Part shown: positions 21,829-32,200 of the stretch, piece by piece
Layout: each line of letters opens with the position of its first letter
Numbering within the stretch: position 1 is the first letter of the stretch
NCBI GenBank assembly: GCA_004369085.1
Contig: ML210363.1
Coordinates: 1-46,952, forward strand
Direction of reading: 5' to 3'
DNA from: Coprinopsis marcescibilis
Taxonomy: Eukaryota; Basidiomycota; Agaricomycetes; Agaricales; Psathyrellaceae
Length of the DNA stretch: 46,952 nt
The notes under the pieces: generated by a model
Database searches by the model: none
The model's input: the letters and a program-made list of their open reading frames with translations, nothing else
Told to the model about the DNA's origin: nothing
Made by a program: the position numbers and the translations under genes

Positions 21829-22203
21829 TCATCGCACGAGGGCCAGGACGCAGCGCAAGATTCCCGACATGCTTCTTGCAATTGAATCGATAGATAACCG
21901 GATCCAGGCAATCTGTTTCTGCTGTTCATGATGGCTATCAGACCTCGGTTCGTGCGTGATGGTCCTCAGGCTGTCGGTGCTAATACCCTTCAGCGGAAGC
22001 TCTTCCTGTACACCGAGGTCGTCGTTGGCTAGCGAGGTAAGATAATATGAGCAATGAGCCACCATAAAATGGAGGGAAATGCACGTACATATTTCAGTTC
22101 CGTGGTAGGTGTGTATGTGGTAATGCACATGAACGTCCCCCTGGACATCCACGAATTCCCCTCCAAAGATGTTCATCCACTTTGATTTATTGAACATGGG
22201 CAT
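21829..22203 (-). CDS. Small protein with GGEF-VDVQGDVH motif, copy 3
   Basis: Two exons on the minus strand, 22203-22089 and 22028-21829, with a 60-nt intron (gtacgt...cgctag), encode 104 aa (MPMFNKSKWMNIFGGEFVDV..., then SNDDLGVQEELPLKG..., ending RCVLALVR). The intron length is a multiple of three and contains no stop, so an unspliced 124-residue version is also open. A TATATAAAA box lies at 22356-22364. It sits downstream of a truncated CCT3 copy in the same convergent arrangement as copies 1, 2 and 4. Function unknown. Confidence 0.55.
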   Translation of the reverse strand: MPMFNKSKWMNIFGGEFVDVQGDVHVHYHIHTYHGTEICTCISLHFMVAHCSYYLTSLANDDLGVQEELPLKGISTDSLRTITHEPRSDSHHEQQKQIAWIRLSIDSIARSMSGILRCVLALVR

Positions 22204-22355
22204 AGTCGACCGGAAATTGAATTGGACTCTGGAGGAGTGTTGCGTTTTGTGAAAGGTGTAGCACGATATCGATGTCTAGGCAATATCCAGGGTGATGTGT
22301 GGACGCTCATATAAGTATGGGGGATCACATAACTTGTTATGGTTTGTGGATCGGG

Positions 22356-22364
22356 TTTTATATA
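22356..22364 (-). promoter_or_regulatory. TATA box of small gene copy 3
   Basis: Reads TATATAAAA on the minus strand, about 155 bp upstream of the ATG at 22203. It corresponds to the box at 19354-19360. Confidence 0.5.
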
Positions 22365-23409
22365 GTGCTCCCAAGGTGTTATAGCAAAGAGTTTGCATGA
22401 GGTTTGGGCCGTCAGTCATTGCACAGGGCGGCCTACTTGGCTAGGCGCCTATGATAAAAGCTGTGTGTCATCGTGGACATGTGGCCACGGTGTTTGCGCA
22501 TGATGGGACCGGGGTGTGGCTTTTCCCGTTTTGTTCAATACTGTAGTCCAACAGTGCGCATTACTGAACACCGTTTTACCGTAGTTCAAACTCCCATGCA
22601 TGAAACCTTGTGCCACTACCATCGACTAGAGATATCGTATATCTCAGTACATAGGGCGGTAAAAACAGTGGGCCTATAGTTGCCAGAGACACGTAGCACC
22701 TTTCCAGCCCAGAACATCTGCAAAGACCAAGTTCATTAGAGGTGTAAAGGCTGCACGCTAGTCCTGCGAAAACCACACGGCCTCGCCAGTGTACACCGTT
22801 GGGTTGTTCCAGGGCCTCACCAATTGAATTAATTCATCCCTCGATTCCATAAAGAGTACTAAGCAGTAATCGTCGAGGATAAACTTAGTTCAACTCAGCA
22901 ACCGTTCCTCTGAGGCGAGCAATTAGAATCCATTTTAGCTCGCAACCACAGTTGCGCAGTCCGCCGATAGCGGCTGCGAGAAGTCGGCATAGGCTGAGGT
23001 CACGAGGGACAGACTCCGTCATATCCATCACTACATTGGGTTCAAATAGGGGCAGATTGGGTACCGGTATAGCCATCACTACTACATCCGTGTATCTTGA
23101 ACTACCTAGTTCCTAGTTATCCATCCCGCGAAATGACGATCGCTCGCCCCTCCTGGCTACTTGATTATGGATTTAGCGAACCGCGCCACAAGCGGAAGTA
23201 ACTTGAGGATTGCTGTCATGGTGTGATTGCGTGCAACCTCGATCTCCTGCCAAGGCCCTAATTGACCAGAGTGTTCCATAAGGGATCGCAACATGTCTTG
23301 AGTGCTTCTGGAACATTCTCACACCACCCCCTCCCCTGCCCGATTACTGAGTTTGCAATCGGAGCTCGCGCACGAAGGGCCTAAGTTTTTTCGTGGTTCT
23401 GACATCATT
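22365..23409. other. Unassigned spacer
   Basis: After a short stretch shared with 19370-19400 nothing is recognised. Frames are short and without splice context. Confidence 0.4.
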
Positions 23410-23630
23410 CGCACGACCTACTTCCCCCTCTGTTTCCTGCCCAACTGGGACGAGCCACATAGATCGACAGCCCTGCACACGGCAATTCGGTGACAAGACA
23501 CCAGTGAAAAAAGACCTGTACATTCATTGGTTGGGACAAGTATACATAATTTATATACTGGTATCAGTAATATTTGAGGTTTCAAGTGATGTTATATAGC
23601 CAGCTGTTAGCATGATGCAATTGCCAATAC
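23410..23630 (+). repeat. Repeat pair with 19630-19860
   Basis: Second copy of the 220-bp segment. Here the dus1 fragment starts about 370 bp further right instead of immediately. Confidence 0.65.
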
Positions 23631-23999
23631 CAGATTATCTGCGCATATATCCTCTTTACCTATCATGCGCCGCAAATATGACCAGTTACCACTCTCGACC
23701 CTCAAAATTCAGAGCAAGTTCAGAGACACCCACGTCCCCCTTTCAGAGCGCTGAATGTAACAGGCTCTAAGAATTATGCCTGGAATAAACCCTGCAGCTG
23801 GCATGCATGGACAAAGTGATGCAAAAGTTCGCGAAGGGACTTCGAATGGAGAGAATTGCGCTATGGGGTCATGTAACCATAGGACTCGGACTACCCATCC
23901 CACCAATCGCGCGACGGGTGCAAAGGAAAACACCTATAAACGATCAATTCTAGATCTAAAGCACAAATAACACCACAATCAAAAGGCTACACCTCTCCC

Positions 24000-24600
24000 T
24001 CAATCGACACCCTCCTCCTCTTCACCACCACAGCCAACTCAGCCTCATCCACCACCACAACCGCAACCGCGGCCATGTCCCCAGCCACACGCCCGCTCTT
24101 CTTCCCACATCGCTCCTCATGCTCATGGTTGCGCCGCTCCGCTTCCACATCAGACGCCAACACAAGTCCTCAACACTGTGCTTCGCCCTAACCTGCTCTC
24201 CCCATGGACGACACCCGGTCAACACCCATCACATCCACCGTTGCCTCCCGGTCCTTCACAACAAAGAGCTCAGTGTCGGTAGCCAAAAGCATGCCAACCA
24301 GAGAAATAAATGTATTAGCCACTTACTAAGTCTATAAATCAAATCCCAGTCATCCTGGAGAGCCACGTTTCGCGATATCCTGCGGGCACCCCAAGTTGAT
24401 ATCAACAGCATCGCAGTGCTCTTCCACTATCTTTGCGCTCTGCAACAGCTTCTCGGGGTCGTTGGCGTAGAACTGGACGACCAGCGGGCGGTCGTAGCTT
24501 CCCTCTCTATCGTCGAGGATGGCGAGGAAGCCGCTGACGTCGACGGATCCGTATACGCCCCTTCCTCACCAGAAACGACAAAAATGGGTGTCGTATGAGC
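24000..24600 (-). pseudogene. Fragment of tRNA-dihydrouridine synthase (Dus1-like), catalytic part and tail
   Basis: Minus strand. About 24525-24370 reads [17 protein letters not shown], then [23 protein letters not shown], the FMN-binding barrel signature of Dus1, in which the Cys of the GCPQ motif is the catalytic residue. The next residues are deleted, and after a frame change [10 protein letters not shown] follows at about 24350. An intron-like gtaagt...ctaccg stretch comes next, then a Glu/Lys/Arg-rich segment (…EAERRNHEHEERCGKKSGR…VKRRRVSIEGEV stop) at about 24170-24005 that could be the C-terminal tail. The middle domain, present in the fragment at 19865, is missing here. The enzyme reduces uridine 16/17 in tRNA; this copy cannot be active. 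Confidence 0.65.
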
Positions 24601-25004
24601 TGGTATGAGCCCACACCCATCACCTACCAAGGGAACGGCTATTAATCAGCTGCCACTCACTGTCCAAGATGGTTTACACGCTCAGATGTGGGGGATCACA
24701 CACTTGGCATATGTTCTGGATCTATTTTTATATAATACTCAGGCCATGGGAAATATGGGTAGCGTGAATGATTTAGATTGGAATGTCCCAGTGCAGCTGT
24801 ATCCCTTCATATCTATAACGATACTGCCTAGCTCTGTTTGTACTTGATTGTTTATTTTTTTTTCGTTTGGACCACTTTCTTCATTCCTTTGAAACCGTTT
24901 CTGAGACTTCTTGCACTGGCCCTGGTCCACTGCAGGGCCAGTGTGCGAGTCCAGGCCTCAAGGCTTATTACACCCCTCTTCCCGTCACACCGCTTTATCT
25001 GGGG
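24601..25004. other. Spacer with a relic of the small-gene upstream region
   Basis: Positions about 24670-24740 (acgctcagatgtgggggatcacac...tatttttatataat) match the promoter side of the small-gene copies without a gene attached. A hairpin follows at 24914. Confidence 0.45.
24914..24943. repeat. Perfect 11-bp inverted repeat
   Basis: CACTGGCCCTG, an 8-base loop, then CAGGGCCAGTG. The ends look like CACTG transposon termini, but the interior is too short for an element. A hairpin or a remnant are both possible. Confidence 0.5.
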
Positions 25005-25560
25005 CCTGAATATCCAGGATTAGAATGGGTGTAGCGGTCTTGATTCTTCAATGCCCAAGCACACTGCACGAGCGAATTGGCCAGCAAGTTCACAATGCGC
25101 TCTGCACGGTATACCAACGAACAAGCCTGGCAAAAAGGCAAAAGCTGCAACTGCAGATCGAATCCGCACCAAGGCACCTGTTTGGATCAAACCAGGAAGC
25201 AATCCATGATCCCATCCCATCGCTACTTAGAATCATACAGCATCGTCCACGGCACATCACCCAGCGGAACATCCAATCCAGTCCAAGTAAAACGTCGTAC
25301 CACGGTCCATGGGCCATCACCTCGAGCGCCATTCTCAATTCGCTTCGCACTCCAAACATCAACCTTCGAATCGGCATATCACTCCCCCAGCGCCTGTCCC
25401 ATCGAATACGTGGTCCTGTCAATTCGGAGGCACAATATGTCGCACATCTCATGGTCACCCCACCCATTAGAATCATGTCCTGCCCTTCTTTCCTACATCC
25501 GATGCATTGCAAACGCAGTCCCGTCGTTTGCATCCCAGGCCATCAAGGATAACGTATGTT
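25005..25560 (-). repeat. Repeat M, inverted copy
   Basis: Reverse complement of 13603-14215, with similarity along nearly the whole length. It lies on the gene D side in the same relative order as M after gene B, which suggests that a 7TM gene with its downstream M was duplicated in inverted orientation. Confidence 0.7.
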
Positions 25561-26484
25561 AATAGACGACTGGGGACTAGGGCGTAAAGCGTTACCGTGA
25601 TAGTCGGGGATAGTAGTCGTAGGCCGTCCATCGAGCAGCGTTGTATGGCATCAAGAAAACGGGACTCCCGGCATGGCATCGTCGTCAGGAAACCGCATGT
25701 GCAAAAGTTGCAACCGCCGAAACAGCATCATCGACACTTCCGAGTCCCGACCTACGATTCCCCTTGCAGAGTCGTGATCTCAAGAGAACCGGATAAACAG
25801 AAAAGCGGGCGACGATGGCAGCGGGGATGACAGCCAGAGATCCGTCCTCAGCATCCTCATCCTCATCGTTGGCCCAACGACTTCTACCGTCTACATGGCG
25901 GCATCCAGACCCATCCAGACCACCTGCCGCCATCACAAATGTGCACCAGACAAGCAACCAAGCGATCAATAATGCTCCTTTATCGCATGGTCGATGTCAG
26001 CAAAGATCGTTGCGCTGGCGGATAGACGCGTACGGCTGGTCGTAGAGCGAAGAACCGAATAGCCTTGAATGCAGCTGCAGTGAGGGCGAGAGGTTGATGT
26101 AGTGGCAAGGTTTGGTGGTCGGGTGGAAAGAGCTTTCATGTGAAACGCGACACTCGCAAAAGGAATCGATTTCATTCCCACGGGTTCCTCTCCCGAACGG
26201 TCACTGTCATTTCACCCGCTCGCCGCATAGTGGCAAGCCAGATTCGAAACATGCTTGTTTTACCGCGTAAAAATATGACATATGTGTGCAGTAGAAAGGA
26301 GTGTACATATAATAGATCAGATATGTACGTACGAAGACCATGTTACAACTATACCATGTCCTTTGGTAGGTACTTTACAAACAGAAATGGATAGAAACGA
26401 TACAATTGGCCATCACGGGAGAGAATAACTCTTTGAACCTGACATTGAGAGTATCATCTGGGTCTGTACGGCGCTCATCAGTGA
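25561..26484. other. Downstream region of gene D, with R1 and M-related pieces
   Basis: About 26060-26450 is the inverted match to the 3' flank of gene C (15889-16215). About 25690-25860 shares motifs with 28830-29010 (cgtatcgtcgtc-like, cttttgcagagtcg, ccagagatccg). No supported gene; the frames on both strands at 25685-26045 are not conserved between copies. Confidence 0.5.
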
Positions 26485-27722
26485 TTAATCCTCGTCATTT
26501 CTGGTTAGTCGGCCAGAGAGGTGAGATTCCTCTGGTTGTTGCCCATGATTAAAGGCGAGTGACCGGGAGAGGGCTTCGGCGCTTGATTTGTCGGTCTTCA
26601 TCCAGGACCTTCCTGTCGTAACCCGGAATATGATCATTTGGGGTGCTAAGGCCTGAGTTAAAGAAGGTCACCGGTATTCCAGGACGGATGAATTTAGGCT
26701 TACATACCTGCAGGGCAAAGTAGACAAGCTGGACGGATGCATACACTGCGTACAGAACCTTGGGGTCGCCATCAAAGCCAGTTATTCTGCTGCTGTTTTT
26801 GATGGATAAGAGGGTAAGTGATATGACCATGTTCATTATACCGGCAATTGTGAGTGGAAGCGCCGATTCAACTAGAATGCGCATCGCAGTGCGGTATACT
26901 GCGAAACGTTTACCAGCCAAAGGAATCGATCTTGCTAAATCCCGTTGAGCTGACACTAGTCGGTAGCAAAGTATCGATGTTATGAGGAGGTTCGTCAGAA
27001 AGGTCAGAACGTCAGAACCAAGCACCACTTTGGCTGGTATATTGGTTGTCACGCCCCGTGACACCAGCACCACCCCGAGGGTACTCAAGGCTTGAAATTG
27101 AAAATACCACGGAATGATAATTAGAGAGTATCGATTTCTGACACTTATTGTGCTGTACTTACCGATAACTGAAAGATACATGAGCACGGGTAGAGCCAAC
27201 AGCCACAACCAGCCTCCAGCCACAAGTAAATAGCATCGGTATAACTGTCGATGAAAGTCAGCTTGAATCAAATAGCTAGAAATAAATTACAGACCAAGAG
27301 TCCGTCTCCCACTACAAACAAGAATAGAAATGGGATCGAGTTCAAATGCACCATCGGAGCCATCCTAGATTTGATTTGCATGTATTCAACGCCATTCGAA
27401 GCCTCCAGAAGTTTTTGAAAGATGTTGACCATGTCGATGCATGCTCCGACCGTGTAGAGTGTGAATATCAACCAGCCAGAGATCAGATATAGCGCTCTTC
27501 CCTGCCTCCTTTCACGCGGTGTCTCGAAAAAGACTATCAAGGCGTAGGAGCTCATGAAGAACTGAATTCCTGTGAACCGCGATCATGGTCAGACGTCGCC
27601 TGTTACCAATTACACTTCCCTTTCCCCTTACCTACAGTGGCCATTGTGATAACATAATTGGCGTATTCTGCTTTTGCATAGACCAGCCCTAATTCGTTCT
27701 CCTTTGTCAAATCAGGAGACAT
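26485..27722 (-). CDS. Seven-transmembrane receptor-like membrane protein, copy D
   Basis: Five exons on the minus strand: 27722-27632, 27569-27295, 27244-27163, 27090-26708 and 26652-26485. All are in phase and give 332 aa. Intron positions equal those of A-C. Signatures are AEYANYVITMATVG, GDGLL then LYRCYLLVAGGW, ILVESALPLTIAGIM and PQMIIFRVTTGRSWMKTDKSSAEAL. The protein stops early: after LTRNDED a TAA truncates the tail. The bases beyond it still resemble the tail codons of gene C (acagacccagatga...aatgtcaggttcaaagag), so roughly 20 residues were lost by a small indel. All seven helices remain, so it may still be functional. A TATA-like box is at 27821-27828. Confidence 0.8.
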
Positions 27723-27820
27723 GGATGCTCGAATGAATCTAGTTTCGCCTGGGATGGGACAGTAAGACGGAGGGAGGGAGAAGGCGATTATGGCGTTGTC
27801 TGATGGCATCCACGGCCCCT

Positions 27821-27828
27821 TATTTATA
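27821..27828 (-). promoter_or_regulatory. TATA-like box of 7TM gene D
   Basis: TATAAATA on the minus strand, about 100 bp upstream of the ATG at 27722. Confidence 0.5.
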
Positions 27829-28239
27829 ACGCTTAATGAAATAATATGTATAGCCACGGAGCACAAAAACGGGGCTTACAAGGGTGTCAAAAATAGCTCA
27901 GATGGCATCTCGCCAAGCCCGAATTCCGAAGGACGCTTGGAACATATTGTCTTGCGTTCAAGCCTCCACTTACGTATGTGATTGTCCATAGCAATATCAA
28001 ATGAAGGTAATGAAGTATGGACGCATGATATTAGATCATGGACATTGCATCACCTGTTTCCTTGACCTTCAAATGTATTCCAGGAGCGCTCATTGATAAC
28101 TCGTCCCAATCTCGACGGAAAGTCAACGGCGCCATCTTCTCAGTCCAACAATGTACGCATTTAGCGGCATTTTCGATCCGTCCTGTACCGTCCCAAAGAC
28201 AATATATCATATGGGTGTACCGGTATCCAACCGCCAAAC
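27829..28239. other. Upstream of gene D, unassigned
   Basis: No gene or repeat recognised beyond the promoter. Confidence 0.4.
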
Positions 28240-28790
28240 CGATTCAACGAGCGAAATGGAAATGCACACCGAGGCATCTATTTCGATCAAACGAAGGGAG
28301 CTATCCTTGATCCCATCCCATCCATCTAGCATCGCCCATTGTCATTCACGGTGCATCACCCATCCCAAGCCCCAAGGGCCAATCAAGTCCTAATAAAACG
28401 TCGACCCATGGGCCATCGCTGCACTCCGAGCATCAACGCTTCTTGCCTTCGAATCATCATATCCCATCTTGTCATCGCACACCAGTGCATTATCCGAAAG
28501 TTTGAAACGTATGGAAGTCCAATCTAATCTACCATCGCTTCTCGCATCATGGTCGGATCTACCCCCCAGCGCCCATCCAATCAAATGCGTGATGTTGTCC
28601 CTTCGCAGGCACAATCTATTCAAGCCAGTAGAATTATGTACGCCTTGCTGTCGGCGGATGATGGTTGCAGTGGAACTAGGGTTGACAGCTCGTTTACATC
28701 CCCAGATAGCCAGTATAGCTACGACTGGGACCGAGAGGCGGCAGTCGGGAGATAGCAGGAGTACGTCATCCATTCAAGCAGCGTGGCAGA
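28240..28790 (-). repeat. Repeat M, diverged inverted copy
   Basis: Shares gatcccatcccat, gtgcatcaccca, aaaacgtcg-acc-atgggccat and a following cactccgagcatcaac with the copy at 25005. It is more decayed, with small indels throughout. Confidence 0.5.
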
Positions 28791-29739
28791 AAGAAAGAAA
28801 ATGGCAGTTCTGTGAGGGTATCGTCGTCTGGGTAGACACAAGCGAAAAGATCGTTAGAGCCCTGAAGCCTACACGGGGAATCACGATGGTTCTCCCATCC
28901 ATGCAAGCGCTTCCGACCCACGAGCCTTCTTTTGCAGAGTCGCAGGAGAATCCCGGACAAACGACGATGCGCAAAGATTGATGGGACGGTAACCAGAGAT
29001 GCGGACGGTCGATGTCTATGCGACGGTGGAGTATTAGTCCGCGGGGACATTCCAGGCACGGGCACTGGCTGGCTGGGCTGGCTGGGCTGGCTGGGTTGCA
29101 TAGAGCTGCCAGGCGATGGGCAGAAGCAAGGGTAGTCTATTCCAGTCGCGGTGGAGCGGGCTATCGACTCCGACTCCGAGGCACAGCCACGGCTCGATCT
29201 AATCTAATAGGGCAAGAGCTGTAGGCCCTGGTACAACGGTGCGATGACCGTCACTACAGTGCAAGCGAATCCTTCAGTCATACATCCATGCCCATCCTCT
29301 ATATCGCGGGGACAGATAGCACTATATGCAGGGACGTACAAGCGTTGTCACTTGCAGGACCGTAGAATCTATCTGCAATCCGCAGGAGTGTCGAAGAAAG
29401 CAAGGAGGTGCGCGATGACTAGTGTCTGCAAAGGCGGATGGTGGTGGCAGAAGGACTAGAAGTACCGTCGTGTACAGGCCAGGGCATCGAGCGTAGAGCA
29501 TACAACTTCGACTGGGGCCGATGGACGTTGGAATGTCGGTTGTTTGGTGGCTAGCAGAAGCATGACGCGTCCATTCGAGCACTGGGAGATTGCTGAGGGT
29601 GCGGTCATCCAGAACCCCGAGCCCAACAGCGGTGAAGGCGGGAGTCTGCTGTATTTTTCGGCAATATGGCGGCTGGGAGGATGAGCTTAAGGACCGGCGG
29701 GGCGGTAGTAGTTGCGCGAAAATAGAGGTTGGAGACGAT
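28791..29739. other. Repeat-derived region with a 10-bp tandem repeat
   Basis: A short tandem array of ggctggctgg/gctgggctgg units lies at about 29058-29098, inside sequence also related to the left window edge (see 1-1548). No gene is supported. Confidence 0.45.
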
Positions 29740-30870
29740 TAGTGCTTTGCATCGCGCCAGTAGATCTCTGCAGCTGCCCTTGCGGTGGGTAGTTCAACGG
29801 TGCGACGGTCGAGCGATGGAAATGTACAGTGCTGGTGCATACTTGCTGGGTCGCAGGCGTCGACGGATATGGCGATCGGAAGTGATCTGTAGCTGGTCGT
29901 AGCAGAGGACGCCAGCGCATTCGGCAGTAGTGAGTGCGCGAGATCACAGTAGCGGTAGCCTGGTGGTGGTCGGGAAAGAGCTTGTGGCGAGGGCGAGGAA
30001 TGGCTGAGGCTGGCCGTGGGACTCAGAGATCCAGCACCGCTAAGGGTGGGTGGTGGATGTGAGGACTGTGTCACTTGATCCCGTCTGATATGCCCGAAAC
30101 CGCTTGGGAACGTTAGAGCGGATGGAGACCGAGGAATGGGCAGAGTGAGGTCCAGCCAACGGGGGCAAGTGTCGTCTCCCTTCACCTTTCGAGACGTCCA
30201 GGGCCCAGGATGATGCAACGCATTGGAACTTGGGGGTGTCGACGGAAGAGGTGGTGATTGGAAGTGGAGGAAATGGCGACGTGTGGCTGGCCGTGGCACA
30301 GGATGCGACATATCGTCGCCTCTGAAGTACCGTAGTGGGAAGGGTCAAGAACTCAGCGGCAAAGAAAGCGACGAGAAATATCCCCACCCCGCCCTTCCTC
30401 AGTGTTTGCTCCACACCACTAGATTTCCACCATCGATGCCCAGTATCTGCGAGACTCCTACATCTCCCAACAAATGACGACCGTCCTAGCCCGTAAAATG
30501 CCCAACGGCTCTGAACAATCCAACGCTTTGGGGCGATTGCGCGTGGCTTGTGCAAGCGCACAAAAGCGTTGGATACAAGAGCCCTATAATGAAGTCCATG
30601 ACTTTTCTATGCCCGCATACTCCATTTCGAACGCATCCAGCCCACACTTCTCTCCTCGCAGAATCCTGGGCAAGCAACTTGCATATCGTGGAGGTCGGCG
30701 GCAGGAAGGTTCGATGTGCTGGGGATGGAAGGTGGGCGGAAAAGGCGGAATTTGGCTGACTGAGGCTGGCCGTGGCATGTGGAGATAGAGGCCGTGAGTC
30801 TAGTGGTGGTGAGGGCGAGGGATCGATGTGAGGACAGGGATTATCGTGGTCGGCGTGAGAGAGCACCAAG
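29740..30870 (-). repeat. Repeat R1, inverted copies with one palindrome
   Basis: At least two inverted R1 segments (about 29800-30060 and 30690-30870) are separated by unassigned sequence. The 55-bp palindrome at 30519-30573 is inverted relative to the other copies. The long minus-strand frames (29739-30311, 30040-30561) overlap R1 and are not conserved in the other copies, so they are not called. Confidence 0.55.
30519..30573 (-). repeat. 55-bp palindromic repeat, inverted copy
   Basis: Same TCCAACGCT...AGCGTTGGA termini, but the core reads in the opposite orientation (gggcgattgcgcg...gcaagcgcac). Confidence 0.7.
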
Positions 30871-31246
30871 AGGCAGGCCGTGGGAGTATTATTTCGAAGT
30901 GCAGGCTTTTGACGTGCCATCAGCGGTCTCATTCCAACCACCATAATCAATTGTCCCAGACATTGTTGCGGGGCGACGACAAGTCGTCTTGCAGTTACTA
31001 CCATCCCGCGCTCATAGCCATTCTTTTAGATGGCTTATCCGTACAACCGCAGCAATCTGTCCAACCTGCTCCCTTGCTTGACTCGCTCGCGTCTTCTGCT
31101 CAGCCAGCCACACCACACGGCACCAATACCTCCAATTCCAATTCCGATCGCCATCGCATATGCTTGTAGGGTCTCATTGTGTTGTATCATTCTAGACGGA
31201 CGTCTTGAAGTAATATGACACTCCCGGACGAGACACTGCACTCGAC

Positions 31247-31299
31247 CCCAACGCTTTTGTGCGCTTGCGTACGCCCTGCGCAATCGCCCCAGTGTTGGT
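31247..31299 (+). repeat. 55-bp palindromic repeat, diverged copy
   Basis: Core gtgcgcttgcgtacgccctg is kept; the right arm has decayed to agtgttgg. Confidence 0.65.
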
Positions 31300-32028
31300 C
31301 ATCCTGGGCATTAGCCGCCTGTCCCTGTCCTCACGTCGACCCCTCGCCCTCAGCGGTGCTGGACCTCGGAATCCCACATCCTACGGCCAGCCTCAGTGAG
31401 CCGCCTACCCTTTACAGCCGACCTACCTTGCGTTGCCAGCGCATCGATCTTTCCTGCTGCCGACCTCCGCGCTTGCGGCCATTCCTCGCCCTCGCCACCA
31501 CCAGGGTACCGCTACTGTGATCTCTCGCACTCGCTACTGCTGAATGCTCTGGCGTCTTCTGCTAAGACCAGCCACACATCACTTCCAATCACCATGATCC
31601 AGCTGCACCGGCTCTCGCTCACCGACATTGCCAGGCGCGACTGGGGCCTGCCCTGCACACTCACCTACCGCACGCACCACTTTTGCGCCGCCTTGACCGC
31701 AATCATCCCTCTGTATGCTGCAGACACTCTCTGAAGGGTATCCGAGAAGACATTGTCCCAGGCGAAGGCAAGTCGTATTGTAGTTACTACCACCCCGCGC
31801 TCATAGCACTACCATAATCCCTACAACTGCAGAAACCTGTCCAACCCGCTCCCTTGCTTGATTCACTCATGTCTTCTACTACGGCCAGCAACACCACACG
31901 GCACCGATACCTCATTCCAATAGCCATCGTATCCGTCGACGCTTGTAGGGCCTCATCGCATTGTATCATCCTAGGCGGACGTCTTGAAGGAATAAGACAC
32001 TCCCGGACGCGTATACACTGCACTCGAC

Positions 32029-32083
32029 TCCAACGCTTTTGTGCGCTTGCGTACGCCCTGCGCAATCGCCCCAGAGCGTTGGA
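32029..32083 (+). repeat. 55-bp palindromic repeat, copy 2
   Basis: Identical by eye to 16933-16987, with the same flanking arms. Confidence 0.75.
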
Positions 32084-32200
32084 TCGTCCTGGGCATTAGT
32101 CGCCTTGAAGGGATGAGACACCCAAACCCCGTTGGCAGACGCGTAGTACCGGACGATTGTGCATATCCATCGCTCTTGCCACCATCCACCCTTGCCCATA

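Larger units (their letters stand above)
30871..32200 (+). repeat. Repeat R1, clustered copies with two palindromes
   Basis: Tandemly arranged R1 pieces: cgtgggagtattat at 30888; the ttgcttgactcgctcgcgtcttctgct segment at 31073 and, diverged, at 31852; and the ctcagtgagccgcctaccc block at 31390. Palindromes lie at 31247-31299 and 32029-32083. After the second, the R1 end runs on without a CCT3 piece, giving the state without CCT3 at the junction seen at 17089 and 42176. Confidence 0.6.

Noticed and set aside
30040..30561. Long minus-strand frames of 173-190 codons at 29739-30561
   Set aside because: They overlap inverted R1 copies and have no conserved counterpart or splice context.
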